Positions 44,495 through 54,426 are shown, numbered from the stretch's first letter. The stretch: 64,000 nt of DNA from an uncultured Anaerolineaceae bacterium (GCA_938020565.1 CALIHP010000033.1:1-64000); one strand, 5' to 3'. Notes: generated by a model from the sequence alone, not told the origin. Translations and numbers: made by a program.

Positions 44495-46029
44495 TTCTCC
44501 GTAACCCCCATCATGTAACGCCCAACCTCCTGCGAAGTCAACGTCGAAGCGTCGGCAATCTTCAGCAGCCGTCCGTTATAAATAACGCCGATCGTGTCCG
44601 CCAATTCCATGATTTCATCTAACTCCAACGAAATCAGCAGGATCGCCGCGCCCCGTTCGCGCTCCGCTAAAATCTGCTTATGAATATTTTCGATCGCCCC
44701 CATATCCAGCCCGCGCGTCGGCTGAACAAAAATAATCAGCGAACTATGTTCCTCGATTTCCCTGGCGACGATCGCTTTCTGCTGATTTCCCCCGCTCATG
44801 GATCGAACCGTCGTCCGCGTTCCCTGACCCGTTCGGATATCGTACGCATCGATCAGCTTCCGCGCGTACTCGTCCGCCGCATTTTCGTTCAGGATCCCCC
44901 CCTCCGACAGCGGCGATTTATAATACCGGCGCAGGCATAAATTCGAACGCAGATCGAAATCCAGGAAAACGCCGAACTTCTGCCGGTCTTCCGGAATATA
45001 GCCGATCCCAGCCTCGATCCGGTTCCGGACCGGCTCGCCGGTGATCTCGCGGCCGTTCAGGGAAATCCGACCCTTCTCGACGTCGATCAGCCCCGCGATT
45101 GCGTCCGCGACCTCGGTCTGGCCGTTGCCCGAAACTCCGGCGATCGCGAAAATCTCCCCGGCGCGGATCGAAAACGAAACGTCTTTAACGAGCTGGACCC
45201 GATCCGAATTCCGAACGCAGAGTCCTTCCACGCTGAGAACCGTCTCGCCAAACCCAGCCGCCGGCTTTTCGGCCTGAAGCTCGACGTTCCGCCCAACCAT
45301 CATGTTCGCCATCGCCTGCTTCGACGTCGTCCGAACGTCCAGCACGTCAATCAGCTTCCCGCGCCGAAGAATCGCGCAGCGATCGGCGACCTTCTTGATT
45401 TCTTCGATTTTATGCGTGATCAGGATAATCGTCTTCCCGCCGTTCCGGAGCTCCTCCATGATTTTCAGCAGGTACTCAACCTCCTGCGGCGTCAGAATCG
45501 CGGTCGGCTCGTCGAAAATCAGGATTTCAGCCTCACGATAGAGCATCTTCAGAATTTCGACCCGCTGGCAGGTCGAAACGTCAATATCCGAAATCACGTC
45601 GGTCGGATTAACCTCCAGGCAGTAATTCTTCGAAAGCGTCCGGATCTTCTCGTTCGCCTCGCGCAGATCGACATACGGAAAAATTCCGAGCGCTTTTTTA
45701 ATCGGTTCAACGCCCAAAACGATATTTTCGCAGACCGTATAATTCTCGACCAATTTAAAATGCTGATGGACCATGCCAATATTCCGATCCGCCGCTTCGG
45801 AAGGCGATTTAAACTGAACCTTTTCGCCGCGAATATAGATTTCGCCGTGATCCGGCTCGTACAGTCCATACAGCATACTCATCAGCGTTGATTTTCCAGC
45901 CCCGTTTTCCCCCAGCAGCGCAAAAATTTCCCCGCGGCGAACCTGAATCGTTACATTATCGTTCGCCAAAATACCGGGGAACCGCTTCGAAATATTCCGC
46001 ATTTCGACAATATATTCCGCATCCGCCAT
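44491..46029 (-). CDS. nucleoside ABC ATPase (YufO/NupO-type), two NBDs
   Basis: A 512-residue double ATPase. The first domain has GENGAGKSTLMSML and IFDEPTAILTPQE. Its signature reads STCQRVEI, departing from LSGGQ. The second domain has the degenerate Walker A SGNGQTEV, SGGNQQKA and FVQPTRGLDMG. Asymmetry of this kind is normal for this family. It drives uptake for the BMP lipoprotein and two permeases in this operon. Confidence 0.93.
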   Translation of the reverse strand: MADAEYIVEMRNISKRFPGILANDNVTIQVRRGEIFALLGENGAGKSTLMSMLYGLYEPDHGEIYIRGEKVQFKSPSEAADRNIGMVHQHFKLVENYTVCENIVLGVEPIKKALGIFPYVDLREANEKIRTLSKNYCLEVNPTDVISDIDVSTCQRVEILKMLYREAEILIFDEPTAILTPQEVEYLLKIMEELRNGGKTIILITHKIEEIKKVADRCAILRRGKLIDVLDVRTTSKQAMANMMVGRNVELQAEKPAAGFGETVLSVEGLCVRNSDRVQLVKDVSFSIRAGEIFAIAGVSGNGQTEVADAIAGLIDVEKGRISLNGREITGEPVRNRIEAGIGYIPEDRQKFGVFLDFDLRSNLCLRRYYKSPLSEGGILNENAADEYARKLIDAYDIRTGQGTRTTVRSMSGGNQQKAIVAREIEEHSSLIIFVQPTRGLDMGAIENIHKQILAERERGAAILLISLELDEIMELADTIGVIYNGRLLKIADASTLTSQEVGRYMMGVTEN

Positions 46030-46076
46030 AAATTTCCGATTTCCTCCGCTTCCCGCGAAACCACGCGCTTTACCTA

Positions 46077-46101
46077 GGAAGAAGGCTTAAAGCCTTCTTC
46101 C
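46077..46101 (-). other. intercistronic hairpin, BMP lipoprotein / ATPase
   Basis: A perfect 10-bp stem, GGAAGAAGGC with GCCTTCTTCC, loop TTAAA, in the 98-base gap between the binding-protein and ATPase genes. There is no U-run on the minus strand. Confidence 0.78.
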
Positions 46102-46127
46102 CGACAACCAATCCCTGACCTTCCGCC

Positions 46128-47333
46128 TTATTCAAGACCCGTGAATTTATCCGGCAGCATTCCGTTAAAATTCGACGGCGGAACGATCGTCCCATCTTTC
46201 AGCAGCGGATAAACCTCGGCCAGCTTCTCCAGCGTCTCGTCCGACAGCTGCTGCCGCCCCGCTTCAGAGACGTACCCGACCGAATCGGTATCGACGCCCA
46301 GCGTCGCGTCCATCCCGACAAACTTACCGTCATAAATCGCTTCGAGCTGACGCGTGACGTTAACATCCATGATCTTCAGAGCCGACGTCAGGATAATATT
46401 CTTATCGCCGTTGACGCCGTCGTCATACTGATCCACGTCGCAGCCAATCACGAAAACGTTCCCGGCTTCCTTCGCCGCAGTAAAAACGCCGTTTCCCGAC
46501 GATCCGGCCGCGACCAGAATAACGTCCGCGCCCGCGTCGATCAGCGCCTTCCCGACTTCCTTCCCGGTCGCCTCGTCCGCGAAGCTCCCGACATAGTTCC
46601 CGCCGACGTTCTCGCCCATGCCTTCTACCGGGACCGCCGCCGTTCCGGCGAACGACGGAAGCTCGACGAGTTCAGCCTTCGTCCCGAATTTCGCGTTCGC
46701 GTAATTCACGCCAGCCATGAAGCCGAACTGATAATTGACGTTCGAGGGGAACGCGATCCCGTTAACAACCGCGACCTTATTCGTCTTCGTCGTCAAAGCC
46801 GCCGCAACGCCGGCAAAGAAACCGCCCTGTTCCTCCTGGAACGTCATCGTATAAACGTTCGGCAGGTTGGACAGCATGTTTCCCTCCGAGTCGGTAACCG
46901 TCGAGTCGACGACGAGGAAATATTTATCCGGGTTCGCCGTCGCGATATCGCCAATCCCGGCGAAGTTATAGCCCGGGAGGACGAAAGCGTCGTAATCGCC
47001 GACCAGCATCGCGACCGTATCGATCAGTTTCGAAAGATCCGGTTCCTTGACATCACGGAGCGTACTGTCCGGATGACTGTCGACGAACGCCTTCGCCCCG
47101 TCATAGCAGTTTTCATTAAACGAGCCGTCGTCGATCCCGGAGGAGGTCACGATACTGATCGAGAGACCTTTGCCTTCAGGAACAGCTTCCACCTCGGCAG
47201 CGCCTTCAACGGCAGCTTCCTCAACCGCGGCTTCAGTCGCCGCGGGGACTTCTTCCGCCGTCTTCGTACAGGCCGAAAGCACAAACGCCATCAAAATGGC
47301 CAACAATACATAAACAACCGCATACTTTTTCAT
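46128..47333 (-). CDS. BMP-family nucleoside-binding lipoprotein
   Basis: A 401-residue substrate-binding lipoprotein: signal peptide with lipobox FVLSAC, an Ala/Glu-rich linker, then the BMP (PnrA/Med-like) fold with SSGIDDGSFNENCYDGAK, PGYNFAGIGD and GQ-free nucleoside pocket residues. The start at 47333 has AGGAG ahead; the longer frame to 47390 is rejected. It imports purine or related nucleosides with the following three genes. The 130-base gap upstream is highly structured (TCGTTCG/CGAACGA and a GCGCGG/CCGCGC pair) but I cannot assign it to a riboswitch class. Confidence 0.92.
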   Translation of the reverse strand: MKKYAVVYVLLAILMAFVLSACTKTAEEVPAATEAAVEEAAVEGAAEVEAVPEGKGLSISIVTSSGIDDGSFNENCYDGAKAFVDSHPDSTLRDVKEPDLSKLIDTVAMLVGDYDAFVLPGYNFAGIGDIATANPDKYFLVVDSTVTDSEGNMLSNLPNVYTMTFQEEQGGFFAGVAAALTTKTNKVAVVNGIAFPSNVNYQFGFMAGVNYANAKFGTKAELVELPSFAGTAAVPVEGMGENVGGNYVGSFADEATGKEVGKALIDAGADVILVAAGSSGNGVFTAAKEAGNVFVIGCDVDQYDDGVNGDKNIILTSALKIMDVNVTRQLEAIYDGKFVGMDATLGVDTDSVGYVSEAGRQQLSDETLEKLAEVYPLLKDGTIVPPSNFNGMLPDKFTGLE

Positions 47334-47463
47334 TATATTTCTCCTGAAAAATCCTGATCCGTTTTCCAGCGCGGCGCAATCCGGATTCACCGGAAGGACC
47401 GCGCCGGGATTCGCGTCGTTCGTCTTCGAACGATCCTCTCCGAAATAACTTATAAACCACTTC

Positions 47464-48210
47464 TCAGCCGTCCAGGCCGGAAACGAACCCCGCCGCGGTT
47501 ATCAGCGCAGTCCGCATCATTTCGTCAAAGCTGTTCTGCCTCTCCTCAACGCTGAGCGCTTCGCCCGTGACGAGCGAATCGGATATCGTCAGGATCGACA
47601 GCCCCTTCTTCCCGGAGCCCATCGCCGTCAGGTACAGCCCAGCCGTCTCCATCTCAACGCAGAGATGCCCATAGTTCATTATCTTGCGATCGATTTCCGG
47701 GTCGGGATTATAAAAGAAATCCGACGTATAAACCGGACCAACGCAATAACGCGCCCCAATCTCCCGCGCCGCCGCGACCGACCGCTCCAGCAGCCCGAAA
47801 TCGGCCGTCGGCGCGAGCTGGCCTTGAAACGGGTACAGCGCCGGCATCGACGAATTCGTCGACGCCGAGACGGCGATCACGAGATCGCGAACCCGGACGT
47901 CCGCCCGGATCGATCCCGCCGAACCGACGCGGATAATCGCTTCCACGCCGAAAAAGTTGAAAAGCTCGTACGCGTAAAGCGTGAACGAAGGCATCCCCAT
48001 CCCGGAGCCCATCACGGAAACCTCGCGGCCCTCGTACAATCCGGTGTAGCCATACATATTGCGCACGTCGTTGAACAGAACCGCGTCGGTTAAATACCGC
48101 TCCGCGATCGTTCGCGCGCGCAACGGATCACCAGGCATCAGCACCACTTTCGCGACATGCGTCCCGTCCTTAAGCTTAATACAGGCCGAAGCCGATTCAC
48201 GACATTCCAT
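47464..48210 (-). CDS. deoD: purine-nucleoside phosphorylase (DeoD-type)
   Basis: A 248-residue hexameric-type phosphorylase, splitting a purine nucleoside with phosphate to base and pentose-1-phosphate. Visible motifs are VLMPGDPLRARTIAE, GSGMGMPSFTLYAYEL, RVGSAGS, VEMETAGLY and the catalytic Asp in TISDSL. Start chosen at ATG 48210 (AAGG nine bases upstream) rather than GTG 48219. It lies inside the nucleoside operon and would supply the sugar phosphate for the two enzymes encoded just before it. A second DeoD is at 62088. Confidence 0.93.
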   Translation of the reverse strand: MECRESASACIKLKDGTHVAKVVLMPGDPLRARTIAERYLTDAVLFNDVRNMYGYTGLYEGREVSVMGSGMGMPSFTLYAYELFNFFGVEAIIRVGSAGSIRADVRVRDLVIAVSASTNSSMPALYPFQGQLAPTADFGLLERSVAAAREIGARYCVGPVYTSDFFYNPDPEIDRKIMNYGHLCVEMETAGLYLTAMGSGKKGLSILTISDSLVTGEALSVEERQNSFDEMMRTALITAAGFVSGLDG

Positions 48211-48289
48211 CTGACGCACCCTTCCTCAGCCGGCGGACGTCAGGTTCAGCGCCGCCAGCCGGTAAATCTCAAAAAATCGTTCCGGCTTT

Positions 48290-49357
48290 TCAGCCGAACA
48301 GCTTTTTCAAGTTGACATCGAACGGCGGATAAACGATCCCCCGATCCGTAACGATCGCGGTCAGCAGCGAATGATCCGTTACGTCGAACGCAGGATTGTA
48401 GCATTTCGTTTCCGCCAGCGCCATCGGCTCCCGGTACCAGAGATTCTTGATCTCCTCCGGATCGCGAAGCTCGATCTCGATATCCGCGCCGCTCGCGCAG
48501 CTCATATCGATCGTCGACGAGGGCCCCAGCGTATAGAACGGAACGCCGTAATATTTACAAAGAATCGCCAGCCCCGACGTTCCAATCTTATTCGCGAAAT
48601 CGCCGTTCGCCGCGACACGGTCGCAGCCAACGAACGCCGCCTGGACCTGCCCCGATTTCAAAACGATCGACGCCATATTGTCGCAGATCAGCGTCACGTC
48701 GACGCCCGCCCGTTCCAGCTCGTACGACGTCAGCCGCGCGCCCTGAAGAAGCGGCCGCGTTTCATCGGCAAAGACGCGGAACGCATACCCGCGTTCCTTC
48801 CCGAGCAGGAGCGGACCGATCGCCGTTCCATACTTCGACGTCGCCAGCGGTCCCGCGTTGCAGTGCGTTATCACCCCGTCGCCATCCTTCAGGAGCGAAA
48901 GCCCGAACTCGGAAATCCTCGTGCACATCGCGATATCTTCGTCATGAATCGCGATCGCTTCCTTCCCCATCACCGCGGCGATCTCCGCCGGCGAACCTCC
49001 GTCCGAAGCTTCCATGACGCTGAGCATGCGTTTTACCGCCCAGCTCAGGTTAACCGCCGTCGGGCGGGAGGAAATCAGCTTTTCACCGTCCGCCCGAAGT
49101 CCGCGTTCGAACGACGCCCTGTCCAGCCCCGTCTTCGCCAGCGCCAGAACGTACATCCCATACCCGGCGCAAATCCCGATCGCGGGCGCGCCACGGACCG
49201 AAAGCCGTTTAATCGCGTCGTAAATCTCGTCAACCGTCCGCAGCGTCAAATAAACCTGCCGATTCGGAAGCTGCGTCTGGTCCAGGATGACGACGCTCCT
49301 TCCGTCCTCCCCCAGATGTACCCCGCAGGCCTTCCGATCTTCCTCCGTAATCATCAT
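48290..49357 (-). CDS. MtnA-type aldose-1-phosphate isomerase
   Basis: A 355-residue eIF2B-like isomerase of the methylthioribose-1-phosphate isomerase family: RGAPAIGICAGYGMY, the catalytic Cys in ITHCNAG, ADETRPLLQGARLT and Asp in GCDRVAANGDFANKIGT. It turns a 1-phosphopentose into a ribulose-1-phosphate. In a purine nucleoside operon it may act on methylthioribose-1-phosphate, 5-deoxyribose-1-phosphate or ribose-1-phosphate. No other methionine-salvage genes are present in the window. Confidence 0.9.
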   Translation of the reverse strand: MMITEEDRKACGVHLGEDGRSVVILDQTQLPNRQVYLTLRTVDEIYDAIKRLSVRGAPAIGICAGYGMYVLALAKTGLDRASFERGLRADGEKLISSRPTAVNLSWAVKRMLSVMEASDGGSPAEIAAVMGKEAIAIHDEDIAMCTRISEFGLSLLKDGDGVITHCNAGPLATSKYGTAIGPLLLGKERGYAFRVFADETRPLLQGARLTSYELERAGVDVTLICDNMASIVLKSGQVQAAFVGCDRVAANGDFANKIGTSGLAILCKYYGVPFYTLGPSSTIDMSCASGADIEIELRDPEEIKNLWYREPMALAETKCYNPAFDVTDHSLLTAIVTDRGIVYPPFDVNLKKLFG

Positions 49358-49390
49358 TTTATTCGTCTTCTCTCCTCAAAATAATTTATG

Positions 49391-51085
49391 CTACGCGATT
49401 GCGTTGACAAGCGAGAGGACACTTTCGCGAATCTTCCGGTTCGCCGCCAGCGCCGCCTCGCGGCTGTCCTGTTTCGTGTAAAAATAGAATTTAATCTTCG
49501 GTTCCGTCCCGGACGGACGAATCGCGAACCAGCCGCCGTCTTCGAGGAAAAACCGGAGCACGTTCGACGCCGGGATGTCCTGATAGCCCTGCTGGTAATC
49601 GATAACCCTCGCGACCTTAACACCCGCGATCTCGGACGGGAGGTCCTTCCGAAGCTGGATCATCATCCGCTGGATCCGTTCCGCCCCGGCTAAACCCTCT
49701 AATACGAGACTGACGCCTTCCTCGGCGAACCAGCCGTACCGCTCGTACAGGCCTTCTAAAACCTGCCAGAGCGTTTTTCCCTGCTTCCGATAATAGGCCG
49801 CCGCTTCCGCGATCAGCATGCCCGCGCTGATCCCATCTTTATCGCGAACGTTCGGCGACGCGGCGTAACCGATCGATTCCTCGTACCCCAGAAGGTACCG
49901 GTACCCGCGCGCCGTCAGCTCCGGAATCCGACCGCAGATATTCTTAAACCCGGTCAGCGCCTCGAACATCTCAACCCCGTATGCGTGCGCGATCTCCGTC
50001 GACATCGTCGACGTCACGATCGACTTGACCATCGCGCCCTTCGCCGGCAGCGTTCCCGCATCCTTCCGTCCCTCCAGAATATAATTCGCCAGCAGGACGC
50101 CCGTCTGGTTCCCGTTCAGCGGGATGTAGCGGCCGTCGTCGCCCAGAACCTCAATCGCGAACCGGTCGCCGTCCGGGTCGGTCGCCATGAGCAGTTCCGC
50201 GCCGACGCGCCTGCCCAGCTCTTCGGCAAGCTTAAACGCTTTCGGATCCTCCGGGTTCGGATACCCGACCGTCGTAAAATCGGGATCCGGGTCTTCCTGC
50301 TCCGCGACAATATGCCAGTTGCCGAAACCACGGTCGCGGAGCATCTCGCGGAACGGGATCGAGGCGGCCCCATTTAACGGCGTGTACACGAGCGGAATCG
50401 ACAAATCCAGTTCTTCGCCGCTGTGAATCGCTAACGATTCGACCTCGTCAAGGTAGCGCCGGTCCTCCGCGGCCCCCAGCATCGTAATCCGTCCGTCCGC
50501 CAGCGCTGCCGCGAAATCGGCGGACCGAATCCCGTCGAAGTAATCTGTACGTTCAATGCAAGCTAAAATCCCGTCCGCAACTTCCGCGCTGACCTGGCAG
50601 CCGTCTTCCCAATAGACCTTATAGCCGTTAAAATCACGCGGATTATGCGACGCGGTAAGATTGACGCCCGAAATCGCGCCCAGAACGGGGATCAGGTACG
50701 AAAGCTCCGGCGTCGGGCGGAGCTCCGGAAAAACGTACGCCCGGATTCCGTTCGCGGCGAAAATACCGGCGGCGAACCGCGAAAATTCCTTCGAAAAATG
50801 ACGCGGATCATGCGCAATGACGACGCCGCGCTGCTTCGCTTCCTCCCCGAACGAGCTGATATAATCGGCTAGCCCCTGCGTCGCGCGTCCGACCGTAATA
50901 TAATTCATCCGCATCGTTCCAACGCCGATTTTCCCGCGAAGTCCCGCCGTCCCGAACGTCATGTCGGCAATAAACCGCTCCTGAAGCTCGGCATCGTTCC
51001 CGCTCAATCCAACCAATTCCACACGCAGCGGGTCGTCCGCCGCAAGCTTCTCTGACCATAGCTGAACCCGCTCCCGATAATCCAT
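49391..51085 (-). CDS. phosphohexomutase / phosphopentomutase (PGM2-like)
   Basis: A 564-residue alpha-D-phosphohexomutase with the catalytic phosphoserine loop LTASHNPRDFNGYKVYW, metal motif TDPDGDRFAI, sugar-binding loop GYEESIGY and C-terminal phosphate loop RPSGTEPKIKFY. Members of this subfamily include PgcA and PGM2, of which the latter prefers pentose-1-phosphate. Being first in the nucleoside operon, conversion of ribose-1-phosphate to ribose-5-phosphate is likely. Glucose-1-phosphate use cannot be excluded. Confidence 0.92.
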   Translation of the reverse strand: MDYRERVQLWSEKLAADDPLRVELVGLSGNDAELQERFIADMTFGTAGLRGKIGVGTMRMNYITVGRATQGLADYISSFGEEAKQRGVVIAHDPRHFSKEFSRFAAGIFAANGIRAYVFPELRPTPELSYLIPVLGAISGVNLTASHNPRDFNGYKVYWEDGCQVSAEVADGILACIERTDYFDGIRSADFAAALADGRITMLGAAEDRRYLDEVESLAIHSGEELDLSIPLVYTPLNGAASIPFREMLRDRGFGNWHIVAEQEDPDPDFTTVGYPNPEDPKAFKLAEELGRRVGAELLMATDPDGDRFAIEVLGDDGRYIPLNGNQTGVLLANYILEGRKDAGTLPAKGAMVKSIVTSTMSTEIAHAYGVEMFEALTGFKNICGRIPELTARGYRYLLGYEESIGYAASPNVRDKDGISAGMLIAEAAAYYRKQGKTLWQVLEGLYERYGWFAEEGVSLVLEGLAGAERIQRMMIQLRKDLPSEIAGVKVARVIDYQQGYQDIPASNVLRFFLEDGGWFAIRPSGTEPKIKFYFYTKQDSREAALAANRKIRESVLSLVNAIA

Positions 51086-51113
51086 TCTCTCATCCTCACT
51101 TTCGATATATAAA

Positions 51114-51134
51114 CGGACTCTTCTACATAGTCCG
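51114..51134 (-). terminator. probable terminator of the second sugar ABC operon
   Basis: Minus strand CGGACT, nine-base loop, AGTCCG, then TTTATATAT; it lies about 35 bases past the permease stop. It is only 6 bp and partly AT, so termination may be leaky into the nucleoside operon. Confidence 0.5.
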
Positions 51135-51169
51135 CCGCCTAAGAGTATACCTAAACATGAGAAAAAAGG

Positions 51170-52012
51170 CTATCCCTTAACCGATCCGGCCGTCATTCCG
51201 CTGACAAGAGATTTCTGCGCAACGAAGATAAAGAGAATCGTCGGAATTGACGAAACCATGATCGCCGCCGCCATATTCCCCCATTCGACCTGATACGACG
51301 TGATAAAAAAGGACGTCCCGACCGTCGCCGTAACCGCCTTCTTGAAGCTCAGGATACCGCTGAATAAATATTCGTTCCAGCTGGTAATAAAACCCAAAAT
51401 CGCCGTTGACGCGATTCCGGGACGAAGAACCGGGACCAGGATCCGCGCCAGGATTTGCAGCGTGCTCGCCCCGTCGATCATCGCCGCTTCTTCGATCTCC
51501 TTCGGAAGATCCTGAATATACCCGATAAACAGCAGCAGCGACGTCGGCGTAATAAACAACGTATGCATGAAGATAATCGACGTCTTCGTATCCAGCATCC
51601 TGAGCCTGTTGAAAATCAGGAAGACCGGGATCGCGAACGCCAGCGCGGGCATCAGGCGCAGCAGCATCGTCGCGCTCAGGATCGTATCGCCGAAGCCATG
51701 GTAACGGACAATACTGTAAGCGGCGGGGATCGTCACCGCGACGGCCAGGAACGACGAAACCAGCGCGATAATAAACGAGTTCGAAATAAATCTTCCGAAA
51801 TCGTACCCACCCTTTCCGAGGACGTTCAGGTAGTTATCCAGGACCGGCCGGAAGATCCATTTCGGCGGGTACGCCGAAATATCCGCGCTCGACTTAAAAG
51901 ACGTCAGGAAATTCGTAAAAACGCCGATATCGAAAAGAACGATAATCACCGCGATCAGCGCGACGACCAGCGCCATGGACAGCATCGAACGAATCTTTTT
52001 CGAGATCATCAT
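51170..52012 (-). CDS. sugar ABC permease (MalG-type)
   Basis: A 280-residue, six-helix permease with EAA loop EEAAMIDGASTLQILARIL and C-terminus SLVSGMTAGSVKG. It overlaps the previous permease by four bases and ends this importer operon. Confidence 0.93.
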   Translation of the reverse strand: MMISKKIRSMLSMALVVALIAVIIVLFDIGVFTNFLTSFKSSADISAYPPKWIFRPVLDNYLNVLGKGGYDFGRFISNSFIIALVSSFLAVAVTIPAAYSIVRYHGFGDTILSATMLLRLMPALAFAIPVFLIFNRLRMLDTKTSIIFMHTLFITPTSLLLFIGYIQDLPKEIEEAAMIDGASTLQILARILVPVLRPGIASTAILGFITSWNEYLFSGILSFKKAVTATVGTSFFITSYQVEWGNMAAAIMVSSIPTILFIFVAQKSLVSGMTAGSVKG

Positions 52013-52884
52013 TTATATCCTTTCATCGTTCGCCTGACCAGGTACAGCGACGGGATCAGCAGCATGATCGCCAGCGCGAACGAAGCCGCGCTCGCCATCC
52101 CGTAATCGCTGCGCTGGAACGCGCGCCGGTAAATAAAAATACTGACGCTCTGCGTAAACGTTCCCGGCCCGCCCGCGGTCATCGCGAAAACCAGCTCGAA
52201 AATCAGGAACGACGCCAGTAATTTTTCCAGGAACGTCACCCAGAGAATCGACGAAATCAGCGGCAGCGTCACATGAACCAGCCGCTGGAACGCGTTCGCG
52301 CCGTCGACCGTCGCCGCCTCGATCAGCTCCTTCGACACCCCCTGCATCGACGAATACGTATTGATAAAAACGAACGGCATCCGGTTCACCGTATCGGCGC
52401 CGATAATCGTCTGGTTCACGAAGCCGACCCCAAGCATCGCAGTCGTGCCGGTAATCCCGGCCAGCAGGTAAGCGATCGGGCCGACGAATTCGTTAAAAAG
52501 CAGCCGGAACATCGTCCCCATCAGGAACGGCGATACCACCATCGGGAGCAGCAGCAGCGTTATCGCGACGCTTTTTCCCGGAAAGGCACGGTTGAAAAGC
52601 TGTGCGATCAGGACGCCCAGCAGCATCTGAATCGTCGTCGAAATAACCGCGAAGCGCAGGCTCCAAAGCAGCGATTTTCCAAAATCCGCGTTGGTAAACA
52701 GGTTAATATAGTTTTTCAGCCCGATGAAGTTCGGATTTCCAATATTATTGATCCGCGCGTTGAAGAAACTCAGTCTTAGTCCATACAGCATCGGGTACAG
52801 CGCGAAACATACCAGCCAGATCGTCAGCGGCGCGAGCAGGAGCAGGCTGATCATCTTCTTCTTATTGACTTTAAAAAAGCTCAT
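52009..52884 (-). CDS. sugar ABC permease (MalF-type)
   Basis: A 291-residue permease, six helices, EAA loop IEAATVDGANAFQRLVHVTL. It starts beyond the 15-bp hairpin that separates it from its binding-protein gene. No ATPase is encoded nearby. Confidence 0.93.
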   Translation of the reverse strand: MSFFKVNKKKMISLLLLAPLTIWLVCFALYPMLYGLRLSFFNARINNIGNPNFIGLKNYINLFTNADFGKSLLWSLRFAVISTTIQMLLGVLIAQLFNRAFPGKSVAITLLLLPMVVSPFLMGTMFRLLFNEFVGPIAYLLAGITGTTAMLGVGFVNQTIIGADTVNRMPFVFINTYSSMQGVSKELIEAATVDGANAFQRLVHVTLPLISSILWVTFLEKLLASFLIFELVFAMTAGGPGTFTQSVSIFIYRRAFQRSDYGMASAASFALAIMLLIPSLYLVRRTMKGYK

Positions 52885-52938
52885 GACTTCGGTTCCTCCG
52901 ATAGCGTTAAACCCCGCCGCTCAGGGACAGGCTATAAA

Positions 52939-52972
52939 TTTATCGGAGATGACGGCTGTCATCTCCGATAAA
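52939..52972 (-). other. intercistronic hairpin, binding protein / permease
   Basis: A perfect 15-bp stem, TTTATCGGAGATGAC with GTCATCTCCGATAAA, closed by a four-base loop. On the minus strand AAATTTATA follows, so partial termination is possible. Confidence 0.85.
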
Positions 52973-52994
52973 GGTCCATCAGCCCGGGAAACGG

Positions 52995-54338
52995 TTACCA
53001 GTTTTCCATTTCCGCCGAGCAGTCCGCCTGAACCGCCGCAAGACCTTCGTCGATTGTAACGACGTCCGTCCAGGCGTTCGACAGCCCGCCGCAGGCGATA
53101 TCTTCAATAATCCCGGCGGTCGGGGGCAGGTTGCGGCCATACTCATTAACAACGTCGGCCATGTACCCGAAGTCCGGGCGCGCTTCCGCCATGTCGGCAA
53201 GAACCTTAATAGACGGCGGAATCCCGCCGGCGTCAGCGTATAGCTTCGCGGCTTCGTCGCCGTACAGCCAGGCAACCCAGCGGGCCGCGTCTTCTTTATG
53301 CTCGCTGTACTTGCTGATCCCGACGCCGAGCGTATGATTATAAGCAAAGCGGCCTTCCGGTCCGGCGGGCGGCGCCGTTACGGCGATCTTCCCGTGAATC
53401 GGGGAATCCTCGGCGTCGAGCGTCTGATAAGCCGCGTTCCAGTGGACCGAAAGCGCGACCTGACCCGCCAGGAACGCCTCGTTATCTTCCGCGTATTCGC
53501 CGTTAACCGATCCCGGCGGCGTCAGCCCTTTCCCGAAGCTCGTTTTCCAGATTTCAAGCGCCTTTCGCGCGGCCTCGTTATCGAACGCGACCTTTCCGTC
53601 CGCGTCGAACCAGTCGCCGCCGAAGCTCCAATACGCGTTCGTCCATAGGAAAGCCGTCGGCCCCATGACCTTCCCATGGGTAAAGTTCCCGTATTCAACC
53701 GGCGAATCCGGATTATACTGCTTCGTGAAGAAGAACGAGGTCGCGAGGTAATCGTCCCAGGTCCATTCGTCCGGATGCTTCGGGGTCATTTCAACGCCCA
53801 TCTGCTCCAGGCTGATCTTCTTGTAGGTTTCCTTCCAATCCGCGTCAGCCAGCAGCTTCTCAATCAGGTCGGAACGATAATACAGGAAATGCGCCGAAAG
53901 GTCCATCGGGACGCCGTAGAGCGTTCCGTCCGTCCAACGCATCCCGTCGACGGTCGCAGGGATCCGCGCGGTCAGGTCGGTTCCGTAAATATTGATTTCC
54001 GGATCGGTAATCAGCGGTTCCAACGGTTCAAAATGCATCCAGTATTTACCGAGCCAGCGCGACGCCGTAAAGAAAAGATCGACGTCCGACGACCCCGCCG
54101 CCATGAGCGCTTCCTCTTTGAGCATGATGTTATCGCGCCCGAAGAGCTCCTGTTCAACGTAGAAACCGGCCTCTTCCGCCATGTTCTCGTTCCAGTATTT
54201 CAGGACAACGTCCATCGCGTCCGACTCCGGACCCGGCCAATACACCATTCGGACCGTGTACAGGTCGTCGGCGGCGACGGCAAGCACGGAACTCAGCGCC
54301 ATCGCCAGAACAACAATTAAAACGACTGACTTCTTCAT
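52995..54338 (-). CDS. sugar ABC transporter binding protein
   Basis: A 447-residue secreted binding protein. The signal peptide ends in AVAADD; no lipobox Cys is seen. Type I sugar-binding fold with WPGPESDAMDVVLKYWNEN, WTDGTLYGVPMDLSAHFLYY and EDAARWVAWLYGDEAAKLY. Start at 54338 with GGAGG. It follows the D-lyxose isomerase gene but has its own promoter, so it can be induced separately from the upstream operon. Confidence 0.92.
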   Translation of the reverse strand: MKKSVVLIVVLAMALSSVLAVAADDLYTVRMVYWPGPESDAMDVVLKYWNENMAEEAGFYVEQELFGRDNIMLKEEALMAAGSSDVDLFFTASRWLGKYWMHFEPLEPLITDPEINIYGTDLTARIPATVDGMRWTDGTLYGVPMDLSAHFLYYRSDLIEKLLADADWKETYKKISLEQMGVEMTPKHPDEWTWDDYLATSFFFTKQYNPDSPVEYGNFTHGKVMGPTAFLWTNAYWSFGGDWFDADGKVAFDNEAARKALEIWKTSFGKGLTPPGSVNGEYAEDNEAFLAGQVALSVHWNAAYQTLDAEDSPIHGKIAVTAPPAGPEGRFAYNHTLGVGISKYSEHKEDAARWVAWLYGDEAAKLYADAGGIPPSIKVLADMAEARPDFGYMADVVNEYGRNLPPTAGIIEDIACGGLSNAWTDVVTIDEGLAAVQADCSAEMENW

Positions 54339-54426
54339 ACAAACTCCTCCAGAATTTCCGACGTTTTCCAACCTCGGTTATTTTCGGCGACCCGCCAGGG
54401 CAGAACGCGGACGCCGGATGTAATTC

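Noticed and set aside
47334..47463. Riboswitch ahead of the BMP lipoprotein gene
   Set aside because: The gap is strongly structured, but I could not match purine, preQ1 or other known nucleoside-related riboswitch core sequences, so I did not call one.
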